Source: Prevotella sp.
GTDB lineage: Bacteria; Bacteroidota; Bacteroidia; Bacteroidales; Bacteroidaceae
Assembly: GCA_016285055.1 (NCBI GenBank)
Contig: JAEEPZ010000023.1
Location: forward strand, 1-41,644
Direction of reading: 5' to 3'
Length of the DNA stretch: 41,644 nt
In this document: in pieces, positions 11,518-20,332 of the stretch
How the letters are laid out: each line of letters begins with the position of its first letter
Numbering within the stretch: position 1 is the first letter of the stretch
Position numbers and translations under genes: made by a program
The notes under the pieces: generated by a model
Told to the model about the DNA's origin: nothing
The model's database searches: none
The model's input: the letters and a program-made list of their open reading frames with translations, nothing else

Positions 11518-12275
11518 AAAACAAGAAGTTAAAAGGAAAGTCGAAAAACAGAATGTTAAAGATGAAAAACAATCATATCAAAGTCATTGCCTTTGACGCC
11601 GACGACACGCTGTGGGACTGTCAGGGACATTTCGAGCGCGTGATGCAACACCTCTACGACGAGCTGACGCCGTGGGTAGACCGTGAGACGGCTGCCATGG
11701 AGCTTTTCGCCACCGAGCGCAAGAACATGTACCTGCTGGGCTACGGCGTGAAAGCCTTCACCCTGTCCATGCTGGAGACGGCCATGCGCGTCAGCCGCAA
11801 TGAGATGCCTGCCGCCACCATCAACGACATCCTGCAGCAGTGCTACGGTCTGCTGCAATTTCCCTGCACGCCCCTGCCCGAAGTGGAAGAGACGCTGCAG
11901 GTGCTGCGCCATCATATCACCACCCACCCATCAGCCCTCACCTCTCTCATCGTTTTCACCAAAGGCGAGCTTCTTGACCAGGAGCACAAACTGGAGCGCA
12001 GTGGCCTGGCCCCATATTTCGACCATGTGGAGATAACGAGCGACAAAGGTGAAAAAGAATTCCGCGACCTCTGCCGCAAGCTCAGTATCAGGCCGGACGA
12101 ACTGCTGATGGTAGGCAACTCGCTGAAGAGCGACATCGCCCCTGCACTGGCCATCGGCGCCTGGGCGGTCTACATTCCCTTCCACGTCACTTGGCAGTTG
12201 GAGCATCACGACGATTTCGAGCATGAACGGCTAATAAAAATTGAGCAGTTCAGCGAACTGCTCAATTATCTCTAA
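11514..12275 (+). CDS. HAD-superfamily hydrolase
   Basis: This 253-residue phosphohydrolase-type protein has the four HAD motifs: nucleophile DADDTLWDC at residues ~24-32, Thr in VFTKGE near 147, Lys in TSDKGEKEF near 180, and MVGNSLKSDI near 202. The cap between motifs I and II is helical, as in subfamily I. Likely substrates are small phosphorylated metabolites, but the sequence does not reveal which. The ATG at 11514 overlaps the previous stop, while an internal ATG at 11562 (MKNNHIKVIAF) would give a more compact protein; either is possible. The last codons contain a hairpin used as terminator by the opposite strand. Confidence 0.85.
   Translation: MKNKKLKGKSKNRMLKMKNNHIKVIAFDADDTLWDCQGHFERVMQHLYDELTPWVDRETAAMELFATERKNMYLLGYGVKAFTLSMLETAMRVSRNEMPAATINDILQQCYGLLQFPCTPLPEVEETLQVLRHHITTHPSALTSLIVFTKGELLDQEHKLERSGLAPYFDHVEITSDKGEKEFRDLCRKLSIRPDELLMVGNSLKSDIAPALAIGAWAVYIPFHVTWQLEHHDDFEHERLIKIEQFSELLNYL
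12236..12265 (-). terminator. Terminator for the minus-strand lipoprotein operon, inside the HAD gene
   Basis: TTGAGCAGTTC-GCT-GAACTGCTCAA is a perfect 11-base stem. On the minus strand it is followed by TTTTTATT, which is the rho-independent arrangement. It lies within the 3' end of the convergent HAD coding region. Confidence 0.7.
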
Positions 12276-12302
12276 CTCATAACTCAGAAGTAAACGGTTC
12301 CA

Positions 12303-13277
12303 TCATTTCGGTGACTGCAGCTGCAGCGTCACAACGGCGTTCCACTTCTTGTTGCTGTTGTCCGTAAAGGTTGTCGCCAACTTCATGTTGCAACGGTCTC
12401 CATTGAAGGCGAAAGAAATCATCGTGGCATCCTGAATGAACTTGTTGCCCATCTTGTCGTCCTTCAGCATGATGCGGATGCCGGTCTTCGAGGCATCCGC
12501 CCAGTTCCACGACGCCACGTCTTCTGTGCCGTCAGTATAGTCGAGAGCAAACAGCTTTGTCTTGGTGATCACCACACCTTTCACTTTCTTCTTCAGTGCT
12601 TTCTGCTCATCGGCCGACAGATTGACATCTCTTTCAAGAGCAGTCTTGAGAACGGTCGTCTCCAAATCGAAGACACCTCCCACGGCATCCCATGTCTCGA
12701 AGGCTTTGATGTCATCGCCCTTCAAGTCGAGGATCAGGCCCAGCACATTCCACGTGCGAGCCAGTATGTCCAAAGCCTGGTCGCCCGTCGGGGGAGCATC
12801 CTTGGTGACTGTAATGGTCTCGCCTTCCCCTGTGACATAGGTGTAAGTCTTCTCGGTCGAGAACGTCACAGCGATGTCAACCGCGAGCTCGACATTGTCT
12901 GCGCGGGTGGCTCGGGCAGCCTGACCAGCCACCTTGACCGTGCCCTTCACCTTCGAGCCGTTCATCGTATAGGTGGTGCCGTTAAAGCTGGCTTTATCCT
13001 TGATATAAACGACAGACTGGCTGACGGGGTGTTTGAACTCTATGAGCACGTCGCCACTCTCAGTGAAGTCGATAGTCTTCAGTTGAGGTGCATCGTCGTC
13101 AACATTCTCAGGCGACTTCGGCGTGTCAAGGGCAAATTGCACGGATTGTTCAGCATTAACAGGCTTTGGCATCACCGTCTCATTCTGCTTCTTGTCGTCA
13201 TTGTCGTCGTCGCTGCTGCATGCAGTCATACACATTGCTGTCATCACAGCAAAGGCGTAGAAAAAAAACTTTTTCAT
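12303..13277 (-). CDS. Putative lipoprotein of unknown function
   Basis: This 324-residue protein starts MKKFFFYAFAVMTAMCMTAC, a lipoprotein signal with a predicted lipidated cysteine, followed by an acidic tract (SSDDDNDDKK) typical of Bacteroidetes lipoproteins bound for the outer surface. The mature part is beta-rich and soluble, with Gly-poor repetitive strands and a C-terminus ending in LQLQSPK. I do not recognise a named domain. The ATG at 13277 is preferred over the GTG at 13280. The gene lies 34 bases downstream of the beta-barrel gene on the same strand and shares its promoter, so the two may form an outer-membrane pair. Confidence 0.75.
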   Translation of the reverse strand: MKKFFFYAFAVMTAMCMTACSSDDDNDDKKQNETVMPKPVNAEQSVQFALDTPKSPENVDDDAPQLKTIDFTESGDVLIEFKHPVSQSVVYIKDKASFNGTTYTMNGSKVKGTVKVAGQAARATRADNVELAVDIAVTFSTEKTYTYVTGEGETITVTKDAPPTGDQALDILARTWNVLGLILDLKGDDIKAFETWDAVGGVFDLETTVLKTALERDVNLSADEQKALKKKVKGVVITKTKLFALDYTDGTEDVASWNWADASKTGIRIMLKDDKMGNKFIQDATMISFAFNGDRCNMKLATTFTDNSNKKWNAVVTLQLQSPK

Positions 13278-13311
13278 CACTTTTTGTTTTTTTAGTTACT
13301 CCATTCTTCAA

Positions 13312-14112
13312 TTATAAGATTCGTCCGCTGAGGCGGAGAGTGAGGACGGGGAAAGCGAACACCTTGGAAGCTATCTTCAAACCGTCCTTCAGGTCTTCGT
13401 CGTCATCATCGGTCAGCTCGGTGTACTTGAACTTATGGTAACTTTTCTGTCCCCAGTCGTCCACTACCGTTGCTCCCAGAGCAGGTTTTCCCCAGAACTT
13501 CAGGCCAAAATCAAACGACACGCCAACCCGTTTCCGTGGCACGGCCCGTCCGAAGCCCAGGCCCAGATAAGGTTTGAAACTGTTGACCACAAGGTCGGCT
13601 TGGGCATAGCCATGCTCGTCAGTGGTCACGCGTTTATCGCCTAAGGTCAGGCCAATCTTGCCATATTTAGCAGGATTTTTGATGAACATGGAGGTGTTGG
13701 TCGCCTTTACAAATTTATCACTGCCTATGAATGCACCGACCGTGAAGTGGAAGGAGCCATTCTTCGATGGATAAACATCAACCAAGAACTTGAAGTCACA
13801 CACGTTCAACTTAGCTTTTATATCGACATCATCCGTGATGTCAGGGTCGTTGTCGTGCAGGCCAAAGTTATGTTCGTAACTGATCTTAGGCATAAATGAG
13901 ACACCGGCACGCAGGCCTAAATAATCGCCAGCAGCGGCGGCTGCGTCGAAGCCGATGCCGTCAAGCCCTGCGGAAGCACCAATGCCGAAATGCTTGAAAT
14001 AGCCGTACTCAAAAGTCTTGACAAAGGGAAAATTGTTGCCTTGTGCATGGACAGACAACGTCATAGCCCATAGAATCAGGGCTGAAAGGGATAGTTTAGT
14101 CGCTCTTTTCAT
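13312..14112 (-). CDS. Outer membrane beta-barrel protein
   Basis: The 266-residue protein has a signal peptide (MKRATKLSLSALILWAMTLS, cleaved after VHAQ). It continues with alternating aromatic and polar residues, Gly-rich strands and acidic loops (DNDPDITDDVD, TDDDDEDLKDG), and ends in LRLSGRIL, consistent with a small barrel. A longer frame exists upstream to 14229, but the promoter -7 box at 14146-14153 lies inside it, so the ATG at 14112 (or 14127) is favoured. It precedes the lipoprotein gene in an operon that ends at the terminator at 12236. The specific function is not recognised. Confidence 0.75.
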   Translation of the reverse strand: MKRATKLSLSALILWAMTLSVHAQGNNFPFVKTFEYGYFKHFGIGASAGLDGIGFDAAAAAGDYLGLRAGVSFMPKISYEHNFGLHDNDPDITDDVDIKAKLNVCDFKFLVDVYPSKNGSFHFTVGAFIGSDKFVKATNTSMFIKNPAKYGKIGLTLGDKRVTTDEHGYAQADLVVNSFKPYLGLGFGRAVPRKRVGVSFDFGLKFWGKPALGATVVDDWGQKSYHKFKYTELTDDDDEDLKDGLKIASKVFAFPVLTLRLSGRIL

Positions 14113-14145
14113 AACTATAATGATCATGTTTTCAGTTTTCGAATA

Positions 14146-14153
14146 CAAAGATA
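14146..14153 (-). promoter_or_regulatory. -7 box for the beta-barrel/lipoprotein operon
   Basis: The minus strand reads TATCTTTG, matching TAnnTTTG, about 34 bases before the ATG at 14112. It is divergent from the metG promoter. Confidence 0.7.
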
Positions 14154-14196
14154 CGAAGAAAAAATGAAAACAAGCATCTATTTGAAGAAAAAATCG

Positions 14197-14204
14197 TACC
14201 TTTG
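14197..14204 (+). promoter_or_regulatory. -7 box for metG
   Basis: TACCTTTG followed by C matches the Bacteroidetes -7 consensus, 30 bases before the metG start. Confidence 0.75.
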
Positions 14205-14233
14205 CACTCAAATTCATAAATAACAGCAAAAAA

Positions 14234-16300
14234 ATGGAACAGAAGAACTACAAACGCTACACCGTCACCTCGGCCTTGCCCTATGCCAACGGCGGTGTGC
14301 ACATCGGCCATCTGGCAGGCGTCTACGTGCCTGCTGATATCTACGTACGCTATCTCAGGGCAAAGAAGCGCGAGGTGATGTTCATCGGCGGAAGCGACGA
14401 GCACGGAGTACCTATTACTATTCGCGCACGCAAGGAACACATCACACCTCAGGACGTGGTGAACCGCTACCACGCCATGATTCGCGACTCCTTCGACGAG
14501 TTTGGCATCAGCTTCGACGTTTACTCAAGGACGACCTCAAAGATTCACCACCAGTTTGCCGCCGAATGGTTCCGCAAGCTCTACGATGAGGGGAAACTGA
14601 CCGAGGAGACCACGACACAGCTCTACGACGAGGAAGCCCATCAGTTCCTGGCCGACCGCTATGTCACCGGCGAATGTCCCCACTGCCACAACCAGGGTGC
14701 CTACGGCGACCAGTGTGAGAAGTGCGGACGCGACCTCTCGCCTACGGAGCTCATCAACCCGAAGTCGACCATCAGCGGCTCTACGCCCGTGCTGAAGGAG
14801 ACAAAGAACTGGTACTTGCCGCTCAATGATTATCAGGAGTGGCTGAAGCAGTGGATTCTGGAGGAGCACAAGGAGTGGCGTCCCAATGTCTACGGACAGT
14901 GCAAGAGCTGGCTTGACATGGACTTGCAGCCCCGTGCCATGACGCGCGACCTCGACTGGGGCATCCCCGTGCCCATAGAGGGAGCCGAAGGCAAAGTCCT
15001 CTATGTCTGGTTCGACGCACCCATCGGTTATGTGTCGAACACGAAGGAGCTGTGCGAGCGCGACCCTGAGCGCTGGGGCTCGTGGCAGAAGTGGTGGCAG
15101 GACGAGGACACACGCCTCATCCACTTCATCGGCAAGGACAACATCGTCTTCCACTGCATCATCTTCCCCGTGATGATGAAGGCTCACGGCAAGTATATCA
15201 TGCCCGACAACGTGCCGGCCAATGAGTTCCTGAACTTAGAGAACGACAAGATTTCCACCTCGCGCAACTGGGCCGTCTGGCTGCACGAATACCTCGCCGA
15301 CTTCCCCGGCAAGCAGGACGTGCTGCGCTATGTGCTTACCGCCAATGCGCCGGAGACGAAAGACAACAACTTCACGTGGAAGGATTTTCAGGACCGCAAC
15401 AACAACGAGTTGGTGGCCGTCTATGGCAACTTCGTCAACCGTGCGCTCCAGCTGACGTGGAAATACTGGAACGGCGTTGTGCCCGCTTGCGGCGAGCTGC
15501 TCGATGTCGACAAGGCCGCCATCGCCGAGTTTAAAGACGTAAAGGAAAAGGTGGAGACGCTGCTGGAGCAGTTCAAGTTCCGCGATGCGCAGTTCGAGGC
15601 CATGAATCTCGCCCGCATCGGCAACCGCTACATCACCGAATGTGAGCCGTGGAAGGTGTGGAAGACCGACCCGAAACGCTGCGAGACCATCCTCAACGTC
15701 TGTCTGCAGATTGTGGCCAACCTCAGCATCGCCTTCGGCCCGTTCCTGCCCTTCTCAAGCAACCGTCTGCGCTCGCTCATCAACACCAACGACCTCGACT
15801 GGGAGCAGCTCGGCAACACCGACCTGCTGCCCGCCGGCCATCAGCTGAACGAGCCGCAGCTGCTCTTCGAGAAGATTGATGACGAGACCATACAGAAGCA
15901 GCTCGACAAGCTCGAATCCACCAAGAAGGCCAACGAAGCCGCCGCATGGGCACCCGCCCCCATCAAGGAGACGGTGAGCTTCGAGGATTTTGAGAAGCTC
16001 GACATCCGCGTAGGACTGGTGAAGGACTGCCAGGCGGTGAAGAAGAGCAAGAAGCTGCTGCAGTTCACCATCGACGACGGCACCGGCACCGACCGCACCA
16101 TCTGCTCGGGCATTGCGCAGTTCTACGAGAACCCCGCCGAGCTCATTGGCCGCCGCATTCTCTTCGTGGCCAACTTCGCACCACGCAAGATGATGGGCAT
16201 CGAGAGCCAGGGCATGATCCTCAGCGCCGTCGACAGCGACGACAGCCTCAGCGTTGTCACTACCACCAAAGACGTCAAGCCGGGAAGTCAAGTAGGTTAG
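14234..16300 (+). CDS. metG: Methionyl-tRNA synthetase
   Basis: This 688-residue cytosolic enzyme charges tRNA-Met with methionine. The HIGH motif is at residues 23-26 and the KMSKS-equivalent is DKISTS near 339. A zinc-knuckle region ([17 protein letters not shown], about 149-165) is intact. The anticodon-binding domain follows, and residues ~585-688 form a Trbp111/EMAP-II-like tRNA-binding domain ([15 protein letters not shown]), as in dimeric MetG. The length fits the family. The gene has its own promoter, and a reversed family A repeat lies between it and the phosphatase gene. Confidence 0.97.
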   Translation: MEQKNYKRYTVTSALPYANGGVHIGHLAGVYVPADIYVRYLRAKKREVMFIGGSDEHGVPITIRARKEHITPQDVVNRYHAMIRDSFDEFGISFDVYSRTTSKIHHQFAAEWFRKLYDEGKLTEETTTQLYDEEAHQFLADRYVTGECPHCHNQGAYGDQCEKCGRDLSPTELINPKSTISGSTPVLKETKNWYLPLNDYQEWLKQWILEEHKEWRPNVYGQCKSWLDMDLQPRAMTRDLDWGIPVPIEGAEGKVLYVWFDAPIGYVSNTKELCERDPERWGSWQKWWQDEDTRLIHFIGKDNIVFHCIIFPVMMKAHGKYIMPDNVPANEFLNLENDKISTSRNWAVWLHEYLADFPGKQDVLRYVLTANAPETKDNNFTWKDFQDRNNNELVAVYGNFVNRALQLTWKYWNGVVPACGELLDVDKAAIAEFKDVKEKVETLLEQFKFRDAQFEAMNLARIGNRYITECEPWKVWKTDPKRCETILNVCLQIVANLSIAFGPFLPFSSNRLRSLINTNDLDWEQLGNTDLLPAGHQLNEPQLLFEKIDDETIQKQLDKLESTKKANEAAAWAPAPIKETVSFEDFEKLDIRVGLVKDCQAVKKSKKLLQFTIDDGTGTDRTICSGIAQFYENPAELIGRRILFVANFAPRKMMGIESQGMILSAVDSDDSLSVVTTTKDVKPGSQVG

Positions 16301-16369
16301 AACGCCAACCATATTCCATGTCCTTGATTCAAGTTTCACATTCTCTCTTCTTTCAGAAGTTAAAGGAGT

Positions 16370-16448
16370 AGCCCCCCCTACTGCCCCTGAGGGGGCTTCA
16401 TTACTCTTTAGAACAATTGTGTCCCCCTCGGGGGACGACAGGGGGGCT
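16370..16448 (-). repeat. Family A element, intergenic copy, reverse orientation
   Basis: The reverse complement starts AGCCCCCCTGTCGTCCCCCG and ends with GGGGGGGCT, the same element as in the coding copies. It lies between metG and the phosphatase gene and is the only intergenic full copy found here. Its hairpins could also terminate metG transcription. Confidence 0.8.
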
Positions 16449-16469
16449 AAGTTGAATTATTGATTGTTT

Positions 16470-17036
16470 ATGACTAAACTTTTCCTGATGCGTCATGGCG
16501 AGACCATCGACAATGCCCGCCAGCTGATGCAAGGACAGGTACAGGGCGAGCTGAACGCCATCGGCATCAGTCAGGCCGAGGTGGTCCGCAACGAGTGGGC
16601 CACCCGCCATGTCGATGTCTTCGTGTCCAGCGACCTGAAGCGCTCCTACGACACCGCCTGCATCGTGGCAGAGCCGCATGGGGCGACTGTTGTCACCACG
16701 CCGTTGCTGCGCGAGCGCGACTGGGGCGACTTCACAGGGCGGTTCATCCCCGACCTCAAGGGCTTGCCCTGGCCTGACAACGTGGAGAAACTCGACCATC
16801 TCCTCGGGCGCGCCCGGCAGTTCTTACATTATATATATAATGAGTACCCCGACAAGACCGTGCTGGCCGTGGGGCATGGCATCATCAACAAAGCCGTGCA
16901 AGCCGTCTACTACAACTGCGAGATGAAGGACGTCACCCGCATGACCAATGCCGAGGTGCGCCTGTTAGAGCTGAAACACGATTATCGTGGCTTCTCCAAG
17001 CGGGGAGAAACAGACAAGAATTTCTGCATTACATAA
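16470..17036 (+). CDS. Histidine phosphatase family protein
   Basis: The 188-residue protein belongs to the phosphoglycerate-mutase-like phosphatases. The catalytic LMRHGETID is at residues ~6-14, with a second Arg in SSDLKRSYDTA near 55 and the C-terminal catalytic His in VGHGIIN near 134. These enzymes transfer phosphate through a phosphohistidine; substrates range from sugar phosphates to alpha-ribazole phosphate, and nothing here fixes the choice. The ATG at 16470 is preferred over the TTG at 16464. A GH35-like gene begins 15 bases after the stop, suggesting an operon. Confidence 0.88.
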   Translation: MTKLFLMRHGETIDNARQLMQGQVQGELNAIGISQAEVVRNEWATRHVDVFVSSDLKRSYDTACIVAEPHGATVVTTPLLRERDWGDFTGRFIPDLKGLPWPDNVEKLDHLLGRARQFLHYIYNEYPDKTVLAVGHGIINKAVQAVYYNCEMKDVTRMTNAEVRLLELKHDYRGFSKRGETDKNFCIT

Positions 17037-17051
17037 CCGCAACAACGTGAT

Positions 17052-18686
17052 ATGCTGAGAATACTGTCCATACTCTTTCTTGCTTTAGCAGCCACCGCCC
17101 GACCTATGGCTGCCTGCTACCCACAGGACGCCGGCATGACGATGGCCGACAAAGACAGGCTGTCGTCGCTGCCCTGCCCCATTCTGGGCGGCGAACTCAG
17201 CAACTCGGCCGCCACATCGGTGACCGACATCGACGAAGTGCTGCCGCGGATGCGCGCACTGGGACTGAACACAGTGCTTGTGCCTGCCTACTGGGAATTG
17301 ATGGAGCCCGTGGAGGGGCGATTCGACTTCACGCTCATCGACCGCACTGTCGATGTGGCGCGACGCGAACAGTTGCATGTCGTTTTCCTTTGGTTCGGAG
17401 CATGGAAGAACTCCATGTCGTGCTATGCCCCCGGATGGTTCAAGCAAGACACCAAACGCTTTCCACGTGCGATGACAGCCGAGGGCAAGCCGATGGAGAT
17501 AGCATCGTGCTTCAGCGACAACGTGCTACAAGCCGACCTAAAGGCGTTCTCAGCTCTGATGCGGCACATCAAGGAGCGCGACCCGCAGCGTGAGGTCGTC
17601 ATCATGATGCAGATAGAGAACGAGATAGGCATGCTGGAGTCGGCACGCGACCACTCACCGCTCTCAGAGAAAGTCTATCAGCAGGAGCGATGGGCCGAGC
17701 GTTACGGCACCGACGAGTATGCCGACGAGAAGTTCATGGCCCTGAGCTATGCCCGCTATGTAGAGCATCTGGCCAAGGCCGCCCGGCAGATTCACGACAT
17801 GCCGCTCTACGTGAATGCGGCAATGAACAGCCGCGGACGCCGACCGGGCGAATATCCATCGGCAGGACCGCTGGCCCATCTCGCCGACTTCTGGCAAGAG
17901 GGCGCACCCAGCATCGACCTGCTGGCTCCCGACATCTACGACACGGGATTCAAGTCGTGGGCGGCACAGTATGCCATGCCACAGCGGCCGCAGGACGGAG
18001 GAAAGGTAAAGAACCGCCTGTTCATTCCCGAGAGCCGATGCTGCGAAAACAGCGGCGTGCGCGCACTCTATGCCTTTGGCGAGCACCAGGCGCTGGGCTT
18101 CAGTCCCTTCGCCATCGACCAGGCCAGCACAAAGGAGACAGAATCTGTGACGCAAGCGTATGCACTGCTGCGTCAAATCTATTCCCTCACCACTCACCTT
18201 TCACCAATTACTACTTATGGGCTCCTCTTCGACCAGGATGACCGTGAGCGCATCATCACCGACGACCGCGTGGTGATGACTTGCCGCCACTACTTCACCC
18301 TGCCCTGGGACTCCCGTGCCACCGACGGCTCCGTCTGGCCCGAGGGCGGCGCCATGCTCATCCGTCTTGGCAAGTACGACTACCTGCTGGCTGGCAGCGG
18401 GGTGGTCGTCGACTTCAAGACACCCACAGAGAAACAGCAGGAGGAGCAGAAGCAGCTGGGCGAGGACGGCTTTGCCGAGGAAGGCGGGTCGACAGCCTTC
18501 AGCCAACGGCCGATGTTCAAAGGCAAGCGCCTCGGTCTCCAGTCTGTCGACGAAGTGTTCATCGACGCTGCAGGCGCCATGCAATACTTGCGGCGCCACA
18601 ACGGCGATCAGACGCATCAGGGCCGACACGCCCGCATTGGCGTCGGTGAGTGGAAAATACTTCACATCAAGCTTTATGAGTATTGA
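17052..18686 (+). CDS. GH35-like beta-galactosidase family protein (DUF5597 type)
   Basis: The 544-residue exported enzyme starts with a signal peptide (MLRILSILFLALAATARP). The catalytic barrel is recognised by GGELSNSAA near residue 46, PAYWELMEPVEGRFDF near 79, and QIENEIG near 188, which carries the likely acid/base Glu. FIPESRC near 325 carries the likely nucleophile Glu. A beta-rich C-terminal part matches the DUF5597 type seen in beta-galactosidases of Bacteroidetes. Substrate is probably a beta-galactoside or related glycan in the periplasm. The last 11 bases overlap the start of the permease gene. Confidence 0.85.
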   Translation: MLRILSILFLALAATARPMAACYPQDAGMTMADKDRLSSLPCPILGGELSNSAATSVTDIDEVLPRMRALGLNTVLVPAYWELMEPVEGRFDFTLIDRTVDVARREQLHVVFLWFGAWKNSMSCYAPGWFKQDTKRFPRAMTAEGKPMEIASCFSDNVLQADLKAFSALMRHIKERDPQREVVIMMQIENEIGMLESARDHSPLSEKVYQQERWAERYGTDEYADEKFMALSYARYVEHLAKAARQIHDMPLYVNAAMNSRGRRPGEYPSAGPLAHLADFWQEGAPSIDLLAPDIYDTGFKSWAAQYAMPQRPQDGGKVKNRLFIPESRCCENSGVRALYAFGEHQALGFSPFAIDQASTKETESVTQAYALLRQIYSLTTHLSPITTYGLLFDQDDRERIITDDRVVMTCRHYFTLPWDSRATDGSVWPEGGAMLIRLGKYDYLLAGSGVVVDFKTPTEKQQEEQKQLGEDGFAEEGGSTAFSQRPMFKGKRLGLQSVDEVFIDAAGAMQYLRRHNGDQTHQGRHARIGVGEWKILHIKLYEY

Positions 18687-19911
18687 ACAGCAAGGACTAC
18701 ATTCGCTTTTGAACGTTGTTTGCGAGATGGCTCCCTATCTGCTGTTGGGATTCCTCATCGCCGGCATCCTCCACGTCTATGTGCCGCAACGATTCTATGC
18801 CAACTATCTTTCGCGCGACAACAAGCTGTCGGTGTTGTGGGCAGCCTTGTTGGGCGTGCCCCTGCCTCTCTGCTCCTGCGGAGTGATACCCACGGCCATC
18901 GGTCTGAAGAACGAGAAGGCGTCGCGGGGGGCCATAGCCTCGTTTCTTATTGCTACGCCACAGACGGGTATCGACTCCATACTGGCCACCTTCTCGCTGA
19001 TGGGGCTGGGCTTTGCCATAGTGCGCCCAGTGGCGGCTCTCATCACCGGCGTTTGTGGCGGACTGCTGGTAAACCGCCTGATTCACGATGACAACACCAC
19101 AGACGACGCGCCTTCTGCCTGTCAGGTGGAGCGCGGCAGCAAGCCGTGGCGTGTCCTGAAGTATGCCTATTTCGATATGCTCCGCGACATCGGCCTGCGC
19201 CTGCTCATCGGCCTCGTCGTGGCAGCACTGATTCAAGTCGCGGTGCCCGATGAGTTCTTTCTCAGCTTCGGCAGCCAGCCACTGTTGCAGATGCTGGTCA
19301 TCCTCGCCATTGCCATACCGATGTACATCTGTTCCACGGGCAGCATTCCTGTGGCGGCAGCGCTGATGATGAAGGGGCTCTCGCCAGGAGCAGCACTGGT
19401 GATGCTGATGGCAGGGCCGGCAGTCAACCTCGCCTCCATCCTCGTCATCCATAAAGCCATGGGACGACGCTTCACTTCGCTTTACCTGCTCACCATCGTA
19501 GGCTTTTCCATCCTCTTCGGGCTCTTGCTCAACGCCACAGGGCTGCAGTTCTATGCCACAGCCGGCCAAGACGCATGCTGCGCAGGGGAGACTGCCCTGC
19601 CAAGCCCGTTCAAACTTATCTGTGCTACTATTCTAACCCTTTTAATCATTTATGCACTTATGATGAAACTTTTCAGCAAATTTGCCAACAAGCCTTTAGA
19701 CCCTGACACCACCGTTTACAGGGTTGAGGACATGCATTGCAGTCATTGCGAGGCCGCCGTCGTGCGTGCCGTTGAGAAAGTGCCGGGCGTGGAGTCGGCC
19801 AAGGCCAGTGCTTCGGCCAATACCCTCACTGTCAAAGGCCCGGCCACAGAAGAGGCTATCCGCACCGCCGTTGAGAGCGTAGGCTATACTTTCAAGGGCA
19901 CACAGAACTGA
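18676..19911 (+). CDS. SO_0444-type Cu/Zn efflux permease with C-terminal HMA domain
   Basis: The 411-residue protein has about eight to ten membrane segments in residues 1-330. PLPLCSCGVIPTA near 60 and YICSTGSIPVAAALMMKG near 217 carry the cysteines characteristic of this permease family. A cysteine-rich loop (DACCAGE) near 299 follows. Residues ~345-411 form a heavy-metal-associated domain with MHCSHC near 353. The arrangement points to metal export, probably copper or zinc. The start at 18676 overlaps the end of the GH35-like gene; a longer frame upstream is only the shadow of that gene. The functional link to the glycosidase is unclear. Confidence 0.85.
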   Translation: MSIEQQGLHSLLNVVCEMAPYLLLGFLIAGILHVYVPQRFYANYLSRDNKLSVLWAALLGVPLPLCSCGVIPTAIGLKNEKASRGAIASFLIATPQTGIDSILATFSLMGLGFAIVRPVAALITGVCGGLLVNRLIHDDNTTDDAPSACQVERGSKPWRVLKYAYFDMLRDIGLRLLIGLVVAALIQVAVPDEFFLSFGSQPLLQMLVILAIAIPMYICSTGSIPVAAALMMKGLSPGAALVMLMAGPAVNLASILVIHKAMGRRFTSLYLLTIVGFSILFGLLLNATGLQFYATAGQDACCAGETALPSPFKLICATILTLLIIYALMMKLFSKFANKPLDPDTTVYRVEDMHCSHCEAAVVRAVEKVPGVESAKASASANTLTVKGPATEEAIRTAVESVGYTFKGTQN

Positions 19912-19975
19912 CAGAGCGCACAGTTTTTCCGACCTCTAAGGCTGTCCGTCATTTTTTTCACATTTCGGACTGTCA

Positions 19976-20068
19976 GTCCGAAGCCTTCGGACAGAGCGTC
20001 CGAAGCCTTCGGACAGAGCGTCCGAAGCCTTCGGACAAAGTGTCCGAAGGCTTCGGACTTTTTTTGGG
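19976..20068. repeat. Tandem palindromes gtccgaagccttcggac, terminator-like
   Basis: Three 22-base units (gtccgaagccttcggacaga plus gc) and a fourth inverted half end in a run of T. A matching array lies at 31861-31946. Each unit is a perfect self-complementary hairpin. Confidence 0.8.
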
Positions 20069-20246
20069 AAAAACAATTTGGGAAAAAGGGCTATCGTCTT
20101 GCCCGCCGCAGGGACCCCGTAAGGCACTCCCCTCCCTTGTAGGGGAGGGTTGCGCATTGAGCTACGCGGCGGGCAAGGCGCAGCATATAGTTCCGGAGGG
20201 ACGACAGAAGCCGATGGTGAGCAACAAATGAAAAAAAAACGCCGTC

Positions 20247-20265
20247 TTGCGTAAAATTTACACAA
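20247..20265. promoter_or_regulatory. Putative operator 1 (19-bp palindrome)
   Basis: TTGCGTAAAATTTACACAA matches operator 2 at 17 of 19 positions. It lies just upstream of the likely -33 region of the NADAR operon promoter. Confidence 0.65.
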
Positions 20266-20294
20266 AAAAATTTGGAGATATCAAAACATGTTTG

Positions 20295-20302
20295 TACCTT
20301 TG
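20295..20302 (+). promoter_or_regulatory. -7 box for the NAD/ADP-ribose operon
   Basis: TACCTTTG matches the TAnnTTTG consensus, and a TTTG at 20271-20274 is a plausible -33 element. The ATG at 20333 follows after 30 bases. Confidence 0.75.
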
Positions 20303-20318
20303 CGCAAAATTTACGCAA
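20300..20318. promoter_or_regulatory. Putative operator 2 (19-bp palindrome) overlapping the promoter
   Basis: TTGCGCAAAATTTACGCAA is an inverted repeat (TTGCG and CGCAA ends, AT-rich centre). It overlaps the end of the -7 box and the likely transcription start, as expected of a repressor site. Its centre is 53 bases from that of operator 1, about five helical turns. Confidence 0.65.
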
Positions 20319-20332
20319 GAAGGTGAGAAAAC

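Larger units (their letters stand above)
19912..20332. other. Gene-free region with palindrome array and regulated promoter
   Basis: This 421-base gap holds, in order, a tandem palindrome array (19976-20062), a GC-rich repeat related to 160-300 (about 20100-20215) and the operator-promoter region of the ADP-ribose cluster (20247-20318). No gene is seen. The array with its run of T may terminate the permease transcript. Confidence 0.7.

Noticed and set aside
18316..18675. N-terminal extension of the permease frame
   Set aside because: It is the out-of-frame shadow of the GH35-like gene. The membrane protein starts at the ATG at 18676.
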